From Streptomyces cyaneochromogenes (GTDB lineage Bacteria > Actinomycetota > Actinomycetes > Streptomycetales > Streptomycetaceae): a stretch of 64,000 nt of DNA. Positions within the stretch are counted from its first letter, which is position 1. The number at the start of each line of letters is the position of its first letter. A model generated the notes under the pieces. The model saw only the letters and a program-made list of their open reading frames with translations. It had not been told where the DNA came from and made no database searches. A program made the position numbers and the translations under genes. Positions 33,511 to 42,661 of this stretch are shown here, piece after piece. Where the stretch lies: NCBI RefSeq assembly GCF_003963535.1, contig NZ_CP034539.1:10230001-10294000 (forward strand). The letters run 5' to 3'.

Positions 33511-35943
33511 ATGGACAACGAGCCCGACACCACCGCGGCAGCGAGGGGTGCGGGACCACCTGAGGACTTCGCCGTCGTCATCGACACCCGCGGAGCCGTC
33601 ATGGCGTGGGGCGCCGGGGCGGGGCGCCTGCTCGGGTACGAGGCCGACGAGGTGATCGGCCGGCCGGCCGCTTACCTTCTGGCCGCGAAGCTCCCCATCG
33701 CGTTGCGGCGCCACTTGGCCGCGCGGGAGCCGTGGACGAGCGACGTGGCGCTGCGGAAACGGGACGGAGACCACGTCAAGCTGCAGCTTCGGGGCATTCC
33801 GCTGGCGGACGGGGGCGGTGGGACCCATTGGGTCGTAAGCCCGGCGGCGAGGACATACCCCGCCGCGCCGGCCGATGCGGGGACTGCGGAGCTGTGGGAC
33901 CTCACGCTCGCGCAGCTGCCGTTGCCCGTGGCGGTATACGACCATGAGGCTCGGTTCGTGGCCTGCAACCAGGTGATGAGCCGTGCCATGGGGCTCACGC
34001 AGGAGGAGATGAGGGGTCTGACGCTGTGGGAGATCTATCCTGTCCCCCCGCTGGACGAGATCGACCGCCTCCAGCGGCAGGTGGTGCGCACCGGTGAGAT
34101 GGTCTTCCGCGAGGAGCAGCCTTTTCGGGCGTCCGGGGAGGTCCGCGATCACGCGTGGTCGGTCTATCTGTCACCGCTGAAGGACCGGGCGGGCGCGGTG
34201 CTGGGACTGTCGGCCGTGGTGATCGACATCACCGAGCAGTACTGGGCCCGCCGCCGCCTCGCGGTGCTCAACGAGGCCAGCACGCGCATCGGCAGCTCCC
34301 TGGACGTGACCCGGACAACCGAGGAACTGGCCGAGGTCGCGGTGGCCGGCTTCGCCGACTTCGTCACCGTCGACCTGCTGGAGTCGGTCGTCCAGGGACA
34401 CGAGCCGCAGCCGATCCCGCCCGACACAGAAGTGCAATGCCGTCGGATCGCGCAACGGTCGGTGCTCGCGGGTTGCCCGGAATCCGTGGTGCGGGCGGGC
34501 GACCTCGACGCCTACCCTCCCGGCTCACCGCCTGCCCGGGCGCTGAGCACCGGCCAGGGTGCCCACTACCGTGCCGGCGACCCGGAGCTGCGCGGGTGGG
34601 CGACGGCCTCCCCGGCCCGTGCCGAGAGCATGCGACGGTTCAGGATCCACTCGGTGATGATGGTGCCGCTGCGAGCCCGGGGGGTCACCCTGGGCGTGAT
34701 GCACCTGCTGCGGCACCGTACGGCGGACCCCTTCGGCGAGGACGATCTGGTTCTGGCCGAGGAGATCGCCGCCAGGGCCGCGGTGAGTATCGACAACGCG
34801 CGCCGCTACACCCGCGAACGCCGGACCGCGATCACTCTCCAGCGCAGTCTGCTGCCCGAGCGGCTGCCACGAGCGCAGGCGGTGGACCTTGCCTACCGGT
34901 ACCTTCCCGCCGGTGCGGGGGACGAGATCTGCGGAGACTGGTTCGACGTCATCGCGCTGTCCGGGGGACGGGTCGCGCTGGTGGTGGGCGACGTGGTCGG
35001 CCACGGCGTGCACGCCTCGGCCACGATGGGCCGCCTGCGCACCGCGGTACGGACCCTCGCCGACGCCGACTTCACGCCCGACGAGCTGCTCACCCGGCTG
35101 GACGACCTGGTCATCCGGCTCGACCGGGAGGAAGGCCCGGACACCCGGGGCCAGCCGGAAGGGGCCTCGGGAGAGGTGGGGGCGACCTGCCTCTACGCCG
35201 TCTACGACCCTGTCGCCGGCCACTGCGACATGGCCCGCGCCGGGCACCCTCCACCCGTACTGGTCGCCCCCGACGGCACCGTACGAGTTCTGGACCTGCC
35301 CGCCGGGCCACCGCTGGGCCTGGGCGGACTGCCCTTCGAGGCAGCTCGATTCGAGGTGGGCGAGGGCAGCCTGCTCGCCCTTTACACCGACGGTCTGATC
35401 GAGGCGCCCGGCCGGGACATCGACGTCGGACTGGAGCTGCTGACCGAAGCGCTGCGCTGCTCTGCCGCGGGACTGGAGGAAACCTGCGACGAGGTCATGC
35501 GCAAGGTACGGCCCGACCCGCCGGCCGACGACATCGTCCTGCTGCTGGCGCGCACCTCCGGTCTCGGTGCGCACCAGGTCCGTGTCTGGCGACTGCCCGT
35601 GGATCCCGCGACCGTCGCCGGGGCCCGCCGGATGGCGAGCGAACAGCTGGCGGCCTGGGGGCTGGCCGAGCTGGAGTTCGCCACCGAGCTGATCGTCAGC
35701 GAGCTGGTCACCAACGCCATCCGCTACGGCAGCGCCCCCATCGACCTGCGGCTCATCCGCGCCGACGTGCTCATCTGTGAAGTCTCCGACGGCAGCAGCA
35801 CCGCCCCGCACCTGCGGCGGGCCCGGGTCTTCGACGAGGGCGGACGCGGACTGCTGCTCGTCGCGCAGGTGTCCGAGCGCTGGGGCAGCCGCCACACCGC
35901 CACCGGCAAGACGATCTGGGCCGAACAGTCTCTGCCTCACTGA
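33511..35943 (+). CDS. PAS/GAF/SpoIIE serine phosphatase with C-terminal HATPase (anti-sigma kinase-like) domain
   Basis: An 810-residue signalling protein with domains in order: PAS about 15-120 (AGRLLGYEADEVIGRPAAYL), second PAS about 130-245 (AVYDHEARFVACNQVMSRAM), GAF about 255-425, PP2C/SpoIIE phosphatase about 430-675 (GDEICGDWFDVI, VVGDVVGHG, MARAGHPPPV, LYTDGLIEAP) and a HATPase_c domain about 690-810 (FATELIVSELVTNAIRYG, DEGGRGLLLVAQVSERW). The metal-binding aspartates of SpoIIE phosphatases are present. Such proteins dephosphorylate anti-anti-sigma factors, and the kinase-like domain could phosphorylate them, so it is probably a stress or redox switch of sigma-B-type pathways. ATG at 33511 is preferred over the in-frame upstream start. 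Confidence 0.88.
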   Translation: MDNEPDTTAAARGAGPPEDFAVVIDTRGAVMAWGAGAGRLLGYEADEVIGRPAAYLLAAKLPIALRRHLAAREPWTSDVALRKRDGDHVKLQLRGIPLADGGGGTHWVVSPAARTYPAAPADAGTAELWDLTLAQLPLPVAVYDHEARFVACNQVMSRAMGLTQEEMRGLTLWEIYPVPPLDEIDRLQRQVVRTGEMVFREEQPFRASGEVRDHAWSVYLSPLKDRAGAVLGLSAVVIDITEQYWARRRLAVLNEASTRIGSSLDVTRTTEELAEVAVAGFADFVTVDLLESVVQGHEPQPIPPDTEVQCRRIAQRSVLAGCPESVVRAGDLDAYPPGSPPARALSTGQGAHYRAGDPELRGWATASPARAESMRRFRIHSVMMVPLRARGVTLGVMHLLRHRTADPFGEDDLVLAEEIAARAAVSIDNARRYTRERRTAITLQRSLLPERLPRAQAVDLAYRYLPAGAGDEICGDWFDVIALSGGRVALVVGDVVGHGVHASATMGRLRTAVRTLADADFTPDELLTRLDDLVIRLDREEGPDTRGQPEGASGEVGATCLYAVYDPVAGHCDMARAGHPPPVLVAPDGTVRVLDLPAGPPLGLGGLPFEAARFEVGEGSLLALYTDGLIEAPGRDIDVGLELLTEALRCSAAGLEETCDEVMRKVRPDPPADDIVLLLARTSGLGAHQVRVWRLPVDPATVAGARRMASEQLAAWGLAELEFATELIVSELVTNAIRYGSAPIDLRLIRADVLICEVSDGSSTAPHLRRARVFDEGGRGLLLVAQVSERWGSRHTATGKTIWAEQSLPH

Positions 35944-36163
35944 CAGAGGAGAGGTAGGTCGCGGGGACCGCGCCGCAAGGTTACGGGCCGCAGAAGACTG
36001 AATGCGGGCATCGCCACGCGATGAGAAGTTGCCTGCGCGGGGCGGGAGTCAGACTCATCGGACAGGCCCTGTACGTTGGAGCGCGCCCCCTTCATTCGCA
36101 GGCTGCAAGGGTCGAGGAGCCCGTGGGGAAGTTCGCCCCGAGGTGACGAGGAGTCCAGAGAAG

Positions 36164-36529
36164 ATGGAATTCGCCGAGGCCGTGGACACAGTTCTGCGGG
36201 ACCTCCGGGCGCAGTGCGCGGTGCAGCCGGAGATACGTTGGGATGACGGGATCGGGATCACGCTCTGGGCCCCGGACGGTTCGGGCCAGGGTCTGACTCC
36301 ACATCCGGAGGGCACCACCGCGGAGTTGCTCGCGCACCTGGCGGATCAGGTGCAGGACTGGGCGGTGGAGGCACTGTGGTCCGAAGGTGCGTCGGCGGTC
36401 TGGCCGCAGTGCCCGACACACCCGGACACACATCCGCTGGCGGCGACTCTCCGCACAGACACGGCGGTGTGGGTATGCCCGAAGCGGGGAACGACGGTGG
36501 CGCGTATCGGGGAATTGAAGACCCGGTAG
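36164..36529 (+). CDS. Hypothetical protein
   Basis: A 121-residue soluble protein starting MEFAEAVDTVLRDLRAQCAV. The composition is normal for the genome, with an early helical region and two cysteines near the C-terminus (WPQCPTHPDTHPL and WVCPKRGTTVARIG) that could bind metal or form a disulphide. I do not recognise the family, but the length, ending and coding pattern support a real gene. An earlier in-frame ATG at 36002 adds a low-complexity extension without a better ribosome site. It stands alone, downstream of the phosphatase gene and convergent with the TetR regulator. Confidence 0.6.
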   Translation: MEFAEAVDTVLRDLRAQCAVQPEIRWDDGIGITLWAPDGSGQGLTPHPEGTTAELLAHLADQVQDWAVEALWSEGASAVWPQCPTHPDTHPLAATLRTDTAVWVCPKRGTTVARIGELKTR

Positions 36530-36630
36530 AGCGGTTCGCATTCTGCACGAGTCGGCGTGCGGTGCGCTGTTCCGCACGTCTGCCGGGCGCCGTGTGATCG
36601 TCAGCCGCACCGCGTCGTTCGCCGGTGCCC

Positions 36631-37218
36631 TCAGGCCATGGCCAGCACGGCGGAGATCAGAGCCCGCAGGCAGACCCTTTCGGCCTCCTCGTCCGGCAGT
36701 GAGAGGTGCTGCATCGTCAGCCCGTCGAAGCCCGCGAGGAAGAACCTCGCGATCGTCTCGGCGGGCTGGGCGAGCTGGTGGCCGGCGCGTTCGGCGGCCT
36801 CGCTGATCAGCTTCGCCGTCACGGCCAAGATGCCGCGGTAGTGGCTTTGCAGCGCCTCCTGGAGATGGGGCGTGCGCAGGGCGAACATGGACAGTTCCGT
36901 GAGGAGCTGGTACGACGCCGGCTGTTCGAGCACGGTGTGCCACAGGGCCTCGGCGAGCGTGACGATCGTGTCCTCGAAGGCCGCGTCCGTGGGCGCCGCC
37001 CGCTCCACCTGGGTGACCAGGTCCTGGGTGAGCTGCTCCATGACGGCCCGGTACAGATCCTCCTTCGTGCCGAAGGTGTAGTGCACGGTCGCCTGGGCCA
37101 CGCCGAGCTCGGCGGCGATGGCGCGGGTGCTGCCGGCGGCGACGCCCTCCCTGGCCATGAGGTCGATGGCGGCCTTGATCAGTTGGGGGCGGCGCTCCGC
37201 CGCGGATACATGAGCCAT
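36631..37218 (-). CDS. TetR family regulator of the fused P450
   Basis: A 195-residue TetR-type repressor. The N-terminal helix-turn-helix spans about residues 8-55 (RRPQLIKAAIDLMAREGVAA, AIAAELGVAQATVHYTFGTK), and a helical ligand domain of the TetR_C_6-like type follows (RFFLAGFDGLTMQHLSLPD). Its start is 207 bases from, and divergent to, the CYP102-like gene, with strong inverted repeats between them, so it is very likely that gene's repressor, as BM3R1 is for CYP102A1 in Bacillus megaterium. A decayed paralogue of its C-terminus exists at about 48.0 kb. Confidence 0.87.
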   Translation of the reverse strand: MAHVSAAERRPQLIKAAIDLMAREGVAAGSTRAIAAELGVAQATVHYTFGTKEDLYRAVMEQLTQDLVTQVERAAPTDAAFEDTIVTLAEALWHTVLEQPASYQLLTELSMFALRTPHLQEALQSHYRGILAVTAKLISEAAERAGHQLAQPAETIARFFLAGFDGLTMQHLSLPDEEAERVCLRALISAVLAMA

Positions 37219-37242
37219 GGCGCCATCCTATGCGACTCAGTC

Positions 37243-37263
37243 TGTCGAACAGGTCGCTCGACA
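37243..37263. promoter_or_regulatory. Dyad near the TetR gene start
   Basis: TGTCGA (37243-37248) and TCGACA (37258-37263) face each other across 9 bases just upstream of the TetR start codon. The half-site is shared with the repeats closer to the P450 promoter, which suggests autoregulation. Confidence 0.4.
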
Positions 37264-37331
37264 AGGTTTGGTTTCCGGGCCCTGGATCGGCCAGACGTTC
37301 CAAGGCTTCCGAAGGTTCCGTCAATCGACTG

Positions 37332-37374
37332 TGTCGGTCAACACGATCGACCGACATTGTCGACTGACAATGTC
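37332..37374. promoter_or_regulatory. Operators in the TetR/P450 divergent promoter
   Basis: A perfect inverted repeat with 9-bp arms, GACATTGTC (37353-37361) and GACAATGTC (37366-37374), spaced by GACT. A second overlapping one is TGTCGGT (37332-37338) and ACCGACA (37350-37356). The first covers the -35 and spacer of the predicted P450 promoter, so a bound TetR dimer would block it. Confidence 0.65.
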
Positions 37375-37385
37375 GCCTGTACGGT
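37357..37385 (+). promoter_or_regulatory. Promoter of the fused P450 gene
   Basis: A -35 TTGTCG (37357-37362), 17-base spacer and -10 TACGGT (37380-37385), giving a start near 37392 and a leader of about 34 bases. Confidence 0.5.
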
Positions 37386-37425
37386 TCTTGCCAGCGACAG
37401 CCTGCGCCGAACGAAAGGCAAGCTC

Positions 37426-40400
37426 ATGACTCACGAGACCCTGCGCGGCATCACCGAGCCGATCCCTCAGCGCCCCGCCCTGCCCCTGGTCGGCCACGCC
37501 TTCGACATCCCCGGTGGCGCCGACGGCCTGCTCTACGTGATGAAGGAAGCCAGGGAGCTGGGGCCGCTGTTCAAGCTCCGCGTCTTCGGCAACGAGATCA
37601 ACTTCGCCTCCGGCCTCGACCTGGTCACCGAGCTGGCGGACGAGAGCCGGTTCCGCAAGAACGTGCACCCCGACCTCGTGATCCTTCGCGAGATCGGCGG
37701 CGACGGGCTCTTCACCGCGTTCAACGACGAGCCCAACTGGCGCAAGGCGCACGACATCCTGATGCCGGCCTTCTCGCTCGGCGCGATGCGCGGCTACCAC
37801 TCGACGATGCTCAAGGTGGCCCGGGAACTGATCGGGAAGTGGGACCGGGCGGCCGGGACGGAGCCCGTGGACGTAGCCGGCGACATGACGCGGCTGACGT
37901 TCGACACGATCGGCCTGTGCGGATTCGGCTACGACTTCAAGTCCTTCGGCAGCGAGGAGTCGCACCCCTTCGTCACCGCCCTGTCGCGAGCGCTCGGCTT
38001 CGCCCAGGCGAAGGGGGAGTCCATCCCTGGCGCGGACCTGTTCAAGTGGAAGCAGGCCGAGCAGTTCCGCGCCGACGTGACCCTGATGAAGGACCTGGTC
38101 GACGACGTGATCCGGGAGCGCCGGGCCTCCGGAGACCCGAGCACCGACGACCTGCTCGGGCGCATGCTGCACACCCCGGACGCGGTAACGGGCGAGCCCC
38201 TGGACGACGTCAACATCCGCTACCAGGCGATCACGTTCCTCATCGCCGGGCACGAGACCACCAGCGGGGCCCTGTCCTTCGCCCTCTACTACCTGACCAA
38301 GCACCCCGAGGTCCTCGCCCGCGCCCAGGCCGAGGTCGACGCCCTGTGGGGCGACTTGGACGCCCCCGCGCCCGACTACGGGGACATCGGCAAACTGACG
38401 TACATCCGCCAGGTGCTCAACGAGGGCCTGCGGCTGTGGCCGACGGCGCCCGCGTACGCCGTGGAGCCGCTTCAGGACACCGTCATCGGCGGGAAGTACG
38501 CCGTGCGCAAGGGCGAGTCGATCCAGGTGCTCATCCCGCAGCTGCACCGGGACCCCGCCTGGGGCGAGAACGTCGAACTGTTCGACCCCGACCGGTTCCT
38601 GCCCGAACGGGAGGAGGAGCGGCCGGTCCACCTGTTCAAGCCGTTCGGCAGCGGCGAACGCGCCTGCATCGGCCGCCAGTTCGCGCTGCACGAGGCGACG
38701 CTGGTCCTCGCCCTGGTGATCCACCGCTACCGCCTGATCGACCACACCAACTACCAGCTGAAGATCAAGCAGTCGCTCACCCTCAAGCCCGACGAGTTCA
38801 CGCTGAACCTGGCCCGGCGCACCAGCGGGGAGCGCCGCCTGCCCACCGCCGCGCCCGTCGCCGCGAGCAGCGCTCCCGCCGGTCAGGACGGGCCCGGCGT
38901 CCGGCGCGCCACCGGCACCGCGCTGACCCTCCTGCACGGCTCCAACCTGGGCACCTGCGCGGGCATCGCTCGCGACCTGGCGGCGGACGGCGACGAGCAC
39001 GGCTTCGCCCCGTCCGTGGCTCCCCTCAACGATGCCGTGGGCAAGCTGTCCCCGGGTGACGGACCGGTGGTGATCGTGGCCGCGTCCTACAACGGCAGGC
39101 CCACCGACGACGCCACGGAATTCGTCGCATGGCTGGAGGGCCTGGAACCCGGCGCGCTCGACGGCCTTCGGTACACCGTACTCGGCGTCGGTGACCGCAA
39201 CTGGGCCGCCACCTACCAGCGCATCCCCACCCTCATCGACGAGCGGCTCACCGCCGCGGGCGCCACCCCGCTGCTGGAGCGCGCCGCCGCGGACGCAGCA
39301 GGCGACTTCGCCGGCACCGTGGACCGGTGGACCGGCGACCTGTGGACCGCCCTTCTGGAGCGGTACGGATCAGCCGTACAAGCGCAGGAGACCGAGCCGG
39401 CCGCCGAACAGGAGACGGGACTGTACGAGCTTCAGGACGCGACCGACTCGGTCATCGGCGGCCTCGCGGCACGCCACGGCGTACAGCCGATGGAAGTGCT
39501 CGACGCGTACGAACTCGTCGACATGAACAACGGGTTGGGCCGCTCCAAGCGATTCCTCAGGCTGCGGCTTCCCGAGGGCGTCACCTACCGCACCGGCGAC
39601 CACCTGGCCGTCCTCCCCAGCAACCCGGACGCCCTCGTACGCCGGGTGGCCGACCGCTTCGGCCTCGACCTGGACCGCACCGTGCGACTGCGCGCCCGCC
39701 GCCGCAGCCGGGGCGCCCTGCCCGTCGACCGGCCGCTGACCCTGCGCCGCCTGCTGACCGACTTCGTGGAACTGCAGGACGCCGCCACCCAGGAGCAGGT
39801 CGCCGTGCTCGCCGAGCACACCGCCTGCCCGCCCGAGAAGCGGCCCCTGGCCGACCTCGCGGCGGCGGACGAGGAGGCCTTCCGTGAGCAGGTGACCGCC
39901 GCCGGACGCAGCGTCCTGGACCTGCTGGAGCGCTACCGCGCCTGCGAGCTGCCCTTCGAACGCTTCCTGGAACTGCTGCCCGTCCTGCGCCCGCGCCACT
40001 ACTCCATCTCCTCGTCCGCCGAAGCCGCCCCCGGCGAGGTCGACCTGATGGTGTCGCTGCTCGCCGCACCGCACCGCCGCGGGGAGGGCACCTTCCACGG
40101 CATCGCCTCGCACTACCTCCAGACCGTGCACGCCGGCGACATCGTCCAGGCCAGGGTGCTGCCCTGCAGTGAAGCCTTCCGCCTGCCGCAGGACGAGTCG
40201 GTGCCGGTGATCCTGGTCAGCGCGGGCACCGGTCTGGCGCCGTTCCGCGGTGCGGTCCTCGACCGCCACCACACCCGGTCGACCGGAACGCTGCTGTGCT
40301 ACTTCGGCTGCGACCACCCCGAGGTCGACTACCTCCACCGCGCGGAGTTCGAAGCGGCCGAGGCGGCCGGAGCCGTCAGCATGCGACCCACCTTCTCCTG

Positions 40401-40650
40401 CGCCCCCGAGGACGGTGCCCGCTTCGTCCAGGACCGCATCGCCAAGGAGAGCGACGAGGTCTGGGCGGTACTGGAGTCCGGCGGGCGCGTCTACGTCTGC
40501 GGAGACGGCCGTCGCATGGCCCCGGCGGTGCGGGAGGCGTTCAGGGAGATCTACCGCGACCGCACGGGCGCGGACGGTGACGAGGCCACGGCCTGGCTGG
40601 CCGCTCTGACCGAGTCCGGCCACTACGTGGAAGACGTCTGGGCCGGCTGA
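37426..40650 (+). CDS. CYP102-type self-sufficient cytochrome P450/NADPH reductase fusion
   Basis: A 1074-residue fusion with the architecture of P450 BM3 (1049 residues). The P450 domain is residues 1 to about 465, with the oxygen-activation motif AGHETTS from residue 274, the E-x-x-R helix (NEGLRLW), and haem ligand Cys414 in FGSGERACIGRQ. A linker follows. The FMN flavodoxin-like domain starts near 502 (LLHGSNLGTCAGI, LGVGDRNWA), and the FAD/NADPH reductase domain extends from about 685 to the end (RHYSISSSAE, VSAGTGLAPFRG, VYVCGDGRRM, terminal DVWAG). CYP102 enzymes hydroxylate medium/long-chain fatty acids near the chain end using NADPH and O2. The gene appears intact. It is controlled by the divergent TetR; an MFS exporter follows. 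Confidence 0.93.
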   Translation: MTHETLRGITEPIPQRPALPLVGHAFDIPGGADGLLYVMKEARELGPLFKLRVFGNEINFASGLDLVTELADESRFRKNVHPDLVILREIGGDGLFTAFNDEPNWRKAHDILMPAFSLGAMRGYHSTMLKVARELIGKWDRAAGTEPVDVAGDMTRLTFDTIGLCGFGYDFKSFGSEESHPFVTALSRALGFAQAKGESIPGADLFKWKQAEQFRADVTLMKDLVDDVIRERRASGDPSTDDLLGRMLHTPDAVTGEPLDDVNIRYQAITFLIAGHETTSGALSFALYYLTKHPEVLARAQAEVDALWGDLDAPAPDYGDIGKLTYIRQVLNEGLRLWPTAPAYAVEPLQDTVIGGKYAVRKGESIQVLIPQLHRDPAWGENVELFDPDRFLPEREEERPVHLFKPFGSGERACIGRQFALHEATLVLALVIHRYRLIDHTNYQLKIKQSLTLKPDEFTLNLARRTSGERRLPTAAPVAASSAPAGQDGPGVRRATGTALTLLHGSNLGTCAGIARDLAADGDEHGFAPSVAPLNDAVGKLSPGDGPVVIVAASYNGRPTDDATEFVAWLEGLEPGALDGLRYTVLGVGDRNWAATYQRIPTLIDERLTAAGATPLLERAAADAAGDFAGTVDRWTGDLWTALLERYGSAVQAQETEPAAEQETGLYELQDATDSVIGGLAARHGVQPMEVLDAYELVDMNNGLGRSKRFLRLRLPEGVTYRTGDHLAVLPSNPDALVRRVADRFGLDLDRTVRLRARRRSRGALPVDRPLTLRRLLTDFVELQDAATQEQVAVLAEHTACPPEKRPLADLAAADEEAFREQVTAAGRSVLDLLERYRACELPFERFLELLPVLRPRHYSISSSAEAAPGEVDLMVSLLAAPHRRGEGTFHGIASHYLQTVHAGDIVQARVLPCSEAFRLPQDESVPVILVSAGTGLAPFRGAVLDRHHTRSTGTLLCYFGCDHPEVDYLHRAEFEAAEAAGAVSMRPTFSCAPEDGARFVQDRIAKESDEVWAVLESGGRVYVCGDGRRMAPAVREAFREIYRDRTGADGDEATAWLAALTESGHYVEDVWAG

Positions 40651-40777
40651 CCACCCCATCGCGATGGCAGGCGTCCATCGAACCGAACCTGACTCGTGAG
40701 GCTCTCATGCTTGTTGCACACTCGGCGCTGAGCCGAGGAACGCTGGTAGTCCCCAACTCCTCGCAGAGGAGCGCCCG

Positions 40778-41968
40778 GTGAACGCGCGAAGCGCCTCCGC
40801 CCTGACCTTCGGTATGGCGGTGGCGCTCATCGCCGGAGTCACCCTCGGCAACGGCGGCGCGAACGTGATGCCGGTCTTCGTCGACGACTTCGCTTCACGC
40901 TTCGGGCTGTCGGACTCCGGCGCCGGGCTCGTGGCCGCTACCCAGCTGATGGCGACGGCGGTGGTGACGCTGTTGCTGGCCAAGCGGGCCGCGCGGCCGG
41001 GGCGGGTGCGGATGACCCGTCTCGGCCTGGCCGTCTCGGGAGTCGGCTTCCTGGGAGCGGCAGCGGCCGGCGACCCGGTGACCCTGATCCTGGCCAACCT
41101 GGTTCTCGGCGCGGGGCTCGGCGCGGTCTACGCGGCGGCCACGGCGGCGCTCGCCGCCACCGACGACGCCGACAAGGCGTCCGCGGTCACCATCTGCGGT
41201 GTGGTCGGCGTGACGGCTCTGCTGATCATGGGCGTCCCCGCGGCCAACCACGACCTCGGGGAAGGCACCGGCTTCCTGCTCATGGCGCTGTGCTGTCTCG
41301 CCGCCTGGCCACTGACACGCCAACTCCCCGACGGCCCTACCGGTCCCGCGACACCGGGCGCCGCCTCCGCCGGTACGGGAGAGACACCCGCCGCCAAGCC
41401 GACGGTGGTTCTGCTCCTCGGAACCGCGCTCCTGTGGACCGTCACCCAGGGCGCGTGGTCGTACGCCTCGGTCCTGGGCCGCCAGCACACCGGGATGTCC
41501 CACTCGGCCGTATCGGCCGTACTCGCGATCTCCAGCGTCGTGGCGCTCGTCGGCGCGGTGGTGGGGCCGGTGGCGGCGCGGCGCTTCGGGCGCATGAGGT
41601 CGATGGCCGTCTTCGTCACGGCGCAGGCCCTCGCGATGGCGGCCCTGGTCCTCACCCACGACCCCGTGCTCTTCACCGTCGCGGCCGTCCTCTGGCAGGC
41701 CTGCCAACTGGCCGTCCTGGTGCAGATGCTCGCCGCCGCCGCGCTCATTGACCCGACCGGACGCCTGGTCGCCTCCCTCAGCGGCGCGGGCGCCCTGGGC
41801 ACCGGCATCGGACCCCTTGCCGTCGGGGCCGTCCTCGACGCCGCCGGGGCCGACGTACTCGGCATCGTCCTGGCCCTCGGCACCGTCGTCGCCTCGCTGC
41901 CCTTGCTCCGGATGACGGTGGCCGGCACGGAGGCATCGGCCGAGAGGGGGCTCGAGACCTCCTCGTGA
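40778..41968 (+). CDS. MFS transporter
   Basis: A 396-residue major facilitator protein with 12 predicted membrane segments in two halves separated by a Pro/Thr/Ala-rich cytoplasmic loop at about residues 185-210. The loop between segments 2 and 3 carries only a degenerate MFS motif (LLAKRAARPGRVRM). It begins FGMAVALIAGVTLGNGGANV, unlike sugar importers, and is probably an efflux-type carrier. GTG at 40778 is supported by GAGGAG 7 bases upstream. It lies 127 bases after the P450 gene on the same strand and may export a product of it, which is inference. A good terminator follows. Confidence 0.8.
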   Translation: MNARSASALTFGMAVALIAGVTLGNGGANVMPVFVDDFASRFGLSDSGAGLVAATQLMATAVVTLLLAKRAARPGRVRMTRLGLAVSGVGFLGAAAAGDPVTLILANLVLGAGLGAVYAAATAALAATDDADKASAVTICGVVGVTALLIMGVPAANHDLGEGTGFLLMALCCLAAWPLTRQLPDGPTGPATPGAASAGTGETPAAKPTVVLLLGTALLWTVTQGAWSYASVLGRQHTGMSHSAVSAVLAISSVVALVGAVVGPVAARRFGRMRSMAVFVTAQALAMAALVLTHDPVLFTVAAVLWQACQLAVLVQMLAAAALIDPTGRLVASLSGAGALGTGIGPLAVGAVLDAAGADVLGIVLALGTVVASLPLLRMTVAGTEASAERGLETSS

Positions 41969-41970
41969 AC

Positions 41971-42012
41971 GCTGCCACCGCCCCCTGTTCTGCGTCAGGG
42001 AGCGGTGGCAGC
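41971..42012 (+). terminator. Terminator after the MFS gene
   Basis: GCTGCCACCGC (41971-41981) pairs with GCGGTGGCAGC (42002-42012); inside, CCCTG and CAGGG extend the stem. It begins just after the stop codon. Confidence 0.7.
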
Positions 42013-42228
42013 TTCATGGCGTCGAGCGTCTGTCAGGTGACGTCCCTCAGGACATGACAAGACCCGGGATCGAGACGCCGCATCACGGAGCGCAAAGCTT
42101 CTGACGGTGCAGGTCGCCGGGGTGCGTCTGAACTGCTCGCGCCGGCGCAGACACTCCAGGCTCTGCCATGGCACCCCGGCCTCGATCCGGGCCGGGGCAG
42201 TCTGGTCTCCTCGGCCAGGTCCTCCTCG

Positions 42229-42591
42229 CTAGCCGGCCATCCGCCGCTCCGTGGCCGCCAGATACTCCAGCAGCGTCTGGCGGGACTGGACGAGCGTGTC
42301 GATCTGCTCGCCCAGTCCGGCGATGCGTGCCCGTAGCAGCTCCAGGGTCTCCGGGCAGGGCTTCAAGTCGGGGGCCGCGCCGGTGACGCACGGTTGGAGG
42401 TACCCGATCTCCTGGGTCGACAGCCCGGCGTCGAGCAGTTTCCTGATCTGGGCCACGGTCAGCACGGCGTCGTGGCCGTACTCGCGGTAGCCGTTGTCGC
42501 CGCGGTCGGGCTCCAGCAGGCCCTGGGCCTCGTAGTACCGCAGTTGGTGCGGGTTCACCCCAGTCCGCCGACTCAGCTCCCCGATCAGCAT
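42229..42591 (-). CDS. MerR family transcriptional regulator
   Basis: A 120-residue MerR-type protein: winged helix at residues 1-70 (IGELSRRTGVNPHQLRYYEA, GLLEPDRGDNGYREY) followed by a dimerisation coiled coil (LLRARIAGLGEQIDTLVQSR). Two cysteines (YLQPCVTGAAPDLKPCPETL) lie in the linker helix, where related regulators sense small molecules or redox state. The ATG at 42591 is set by AAGGGGGAA 5 bases upstream. It is divergent from the imine-reductase-like gene with 70 bases between starts and is presumably its activator/repressor. Confidence 0.86.
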   Translation of the reverse strand: MLIGELSRRTGVNPHQLRYYEAQGLLEPDRGDNGYREYGHDAVLTVAQIRKLLDAGLSTQEIGYLQPCVTGAAPDLKPCPETLELLRARIAGLGEQIDTLVQSRQTLLEYLAATERRMAG

Positions 42592-42603
42592 GCGAGTTCC
42601 CCC

Positions 42604-42638
42604 TTGACCTTCATATCGGTGTGAACGTTGACGATTGT
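42604..42638. promoter_or_regulatory. Candidate MerR operator/promoter
   Basis: TTGACC (42604-42609) is followed by TTCA (42610-42613) and TGAA (42622-42625), a short dyad placed in an elongated spacer before a poor -10 (GATTGT, 42633-42638). This resembles the overlong-spacer promoters that MerR proteins untwist, but the match is imperfect. Confidence 0.35.
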
Positions 42639-42661
42639 GCCACCGATCAGAGAAGGAGCAC

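Noticed and set aside
36706..37425. Upstream extension of the P450 frame
   Set aside because: It is antisense to the TetR gene and passes through the promoter and operators; the P450 starts at 37426.
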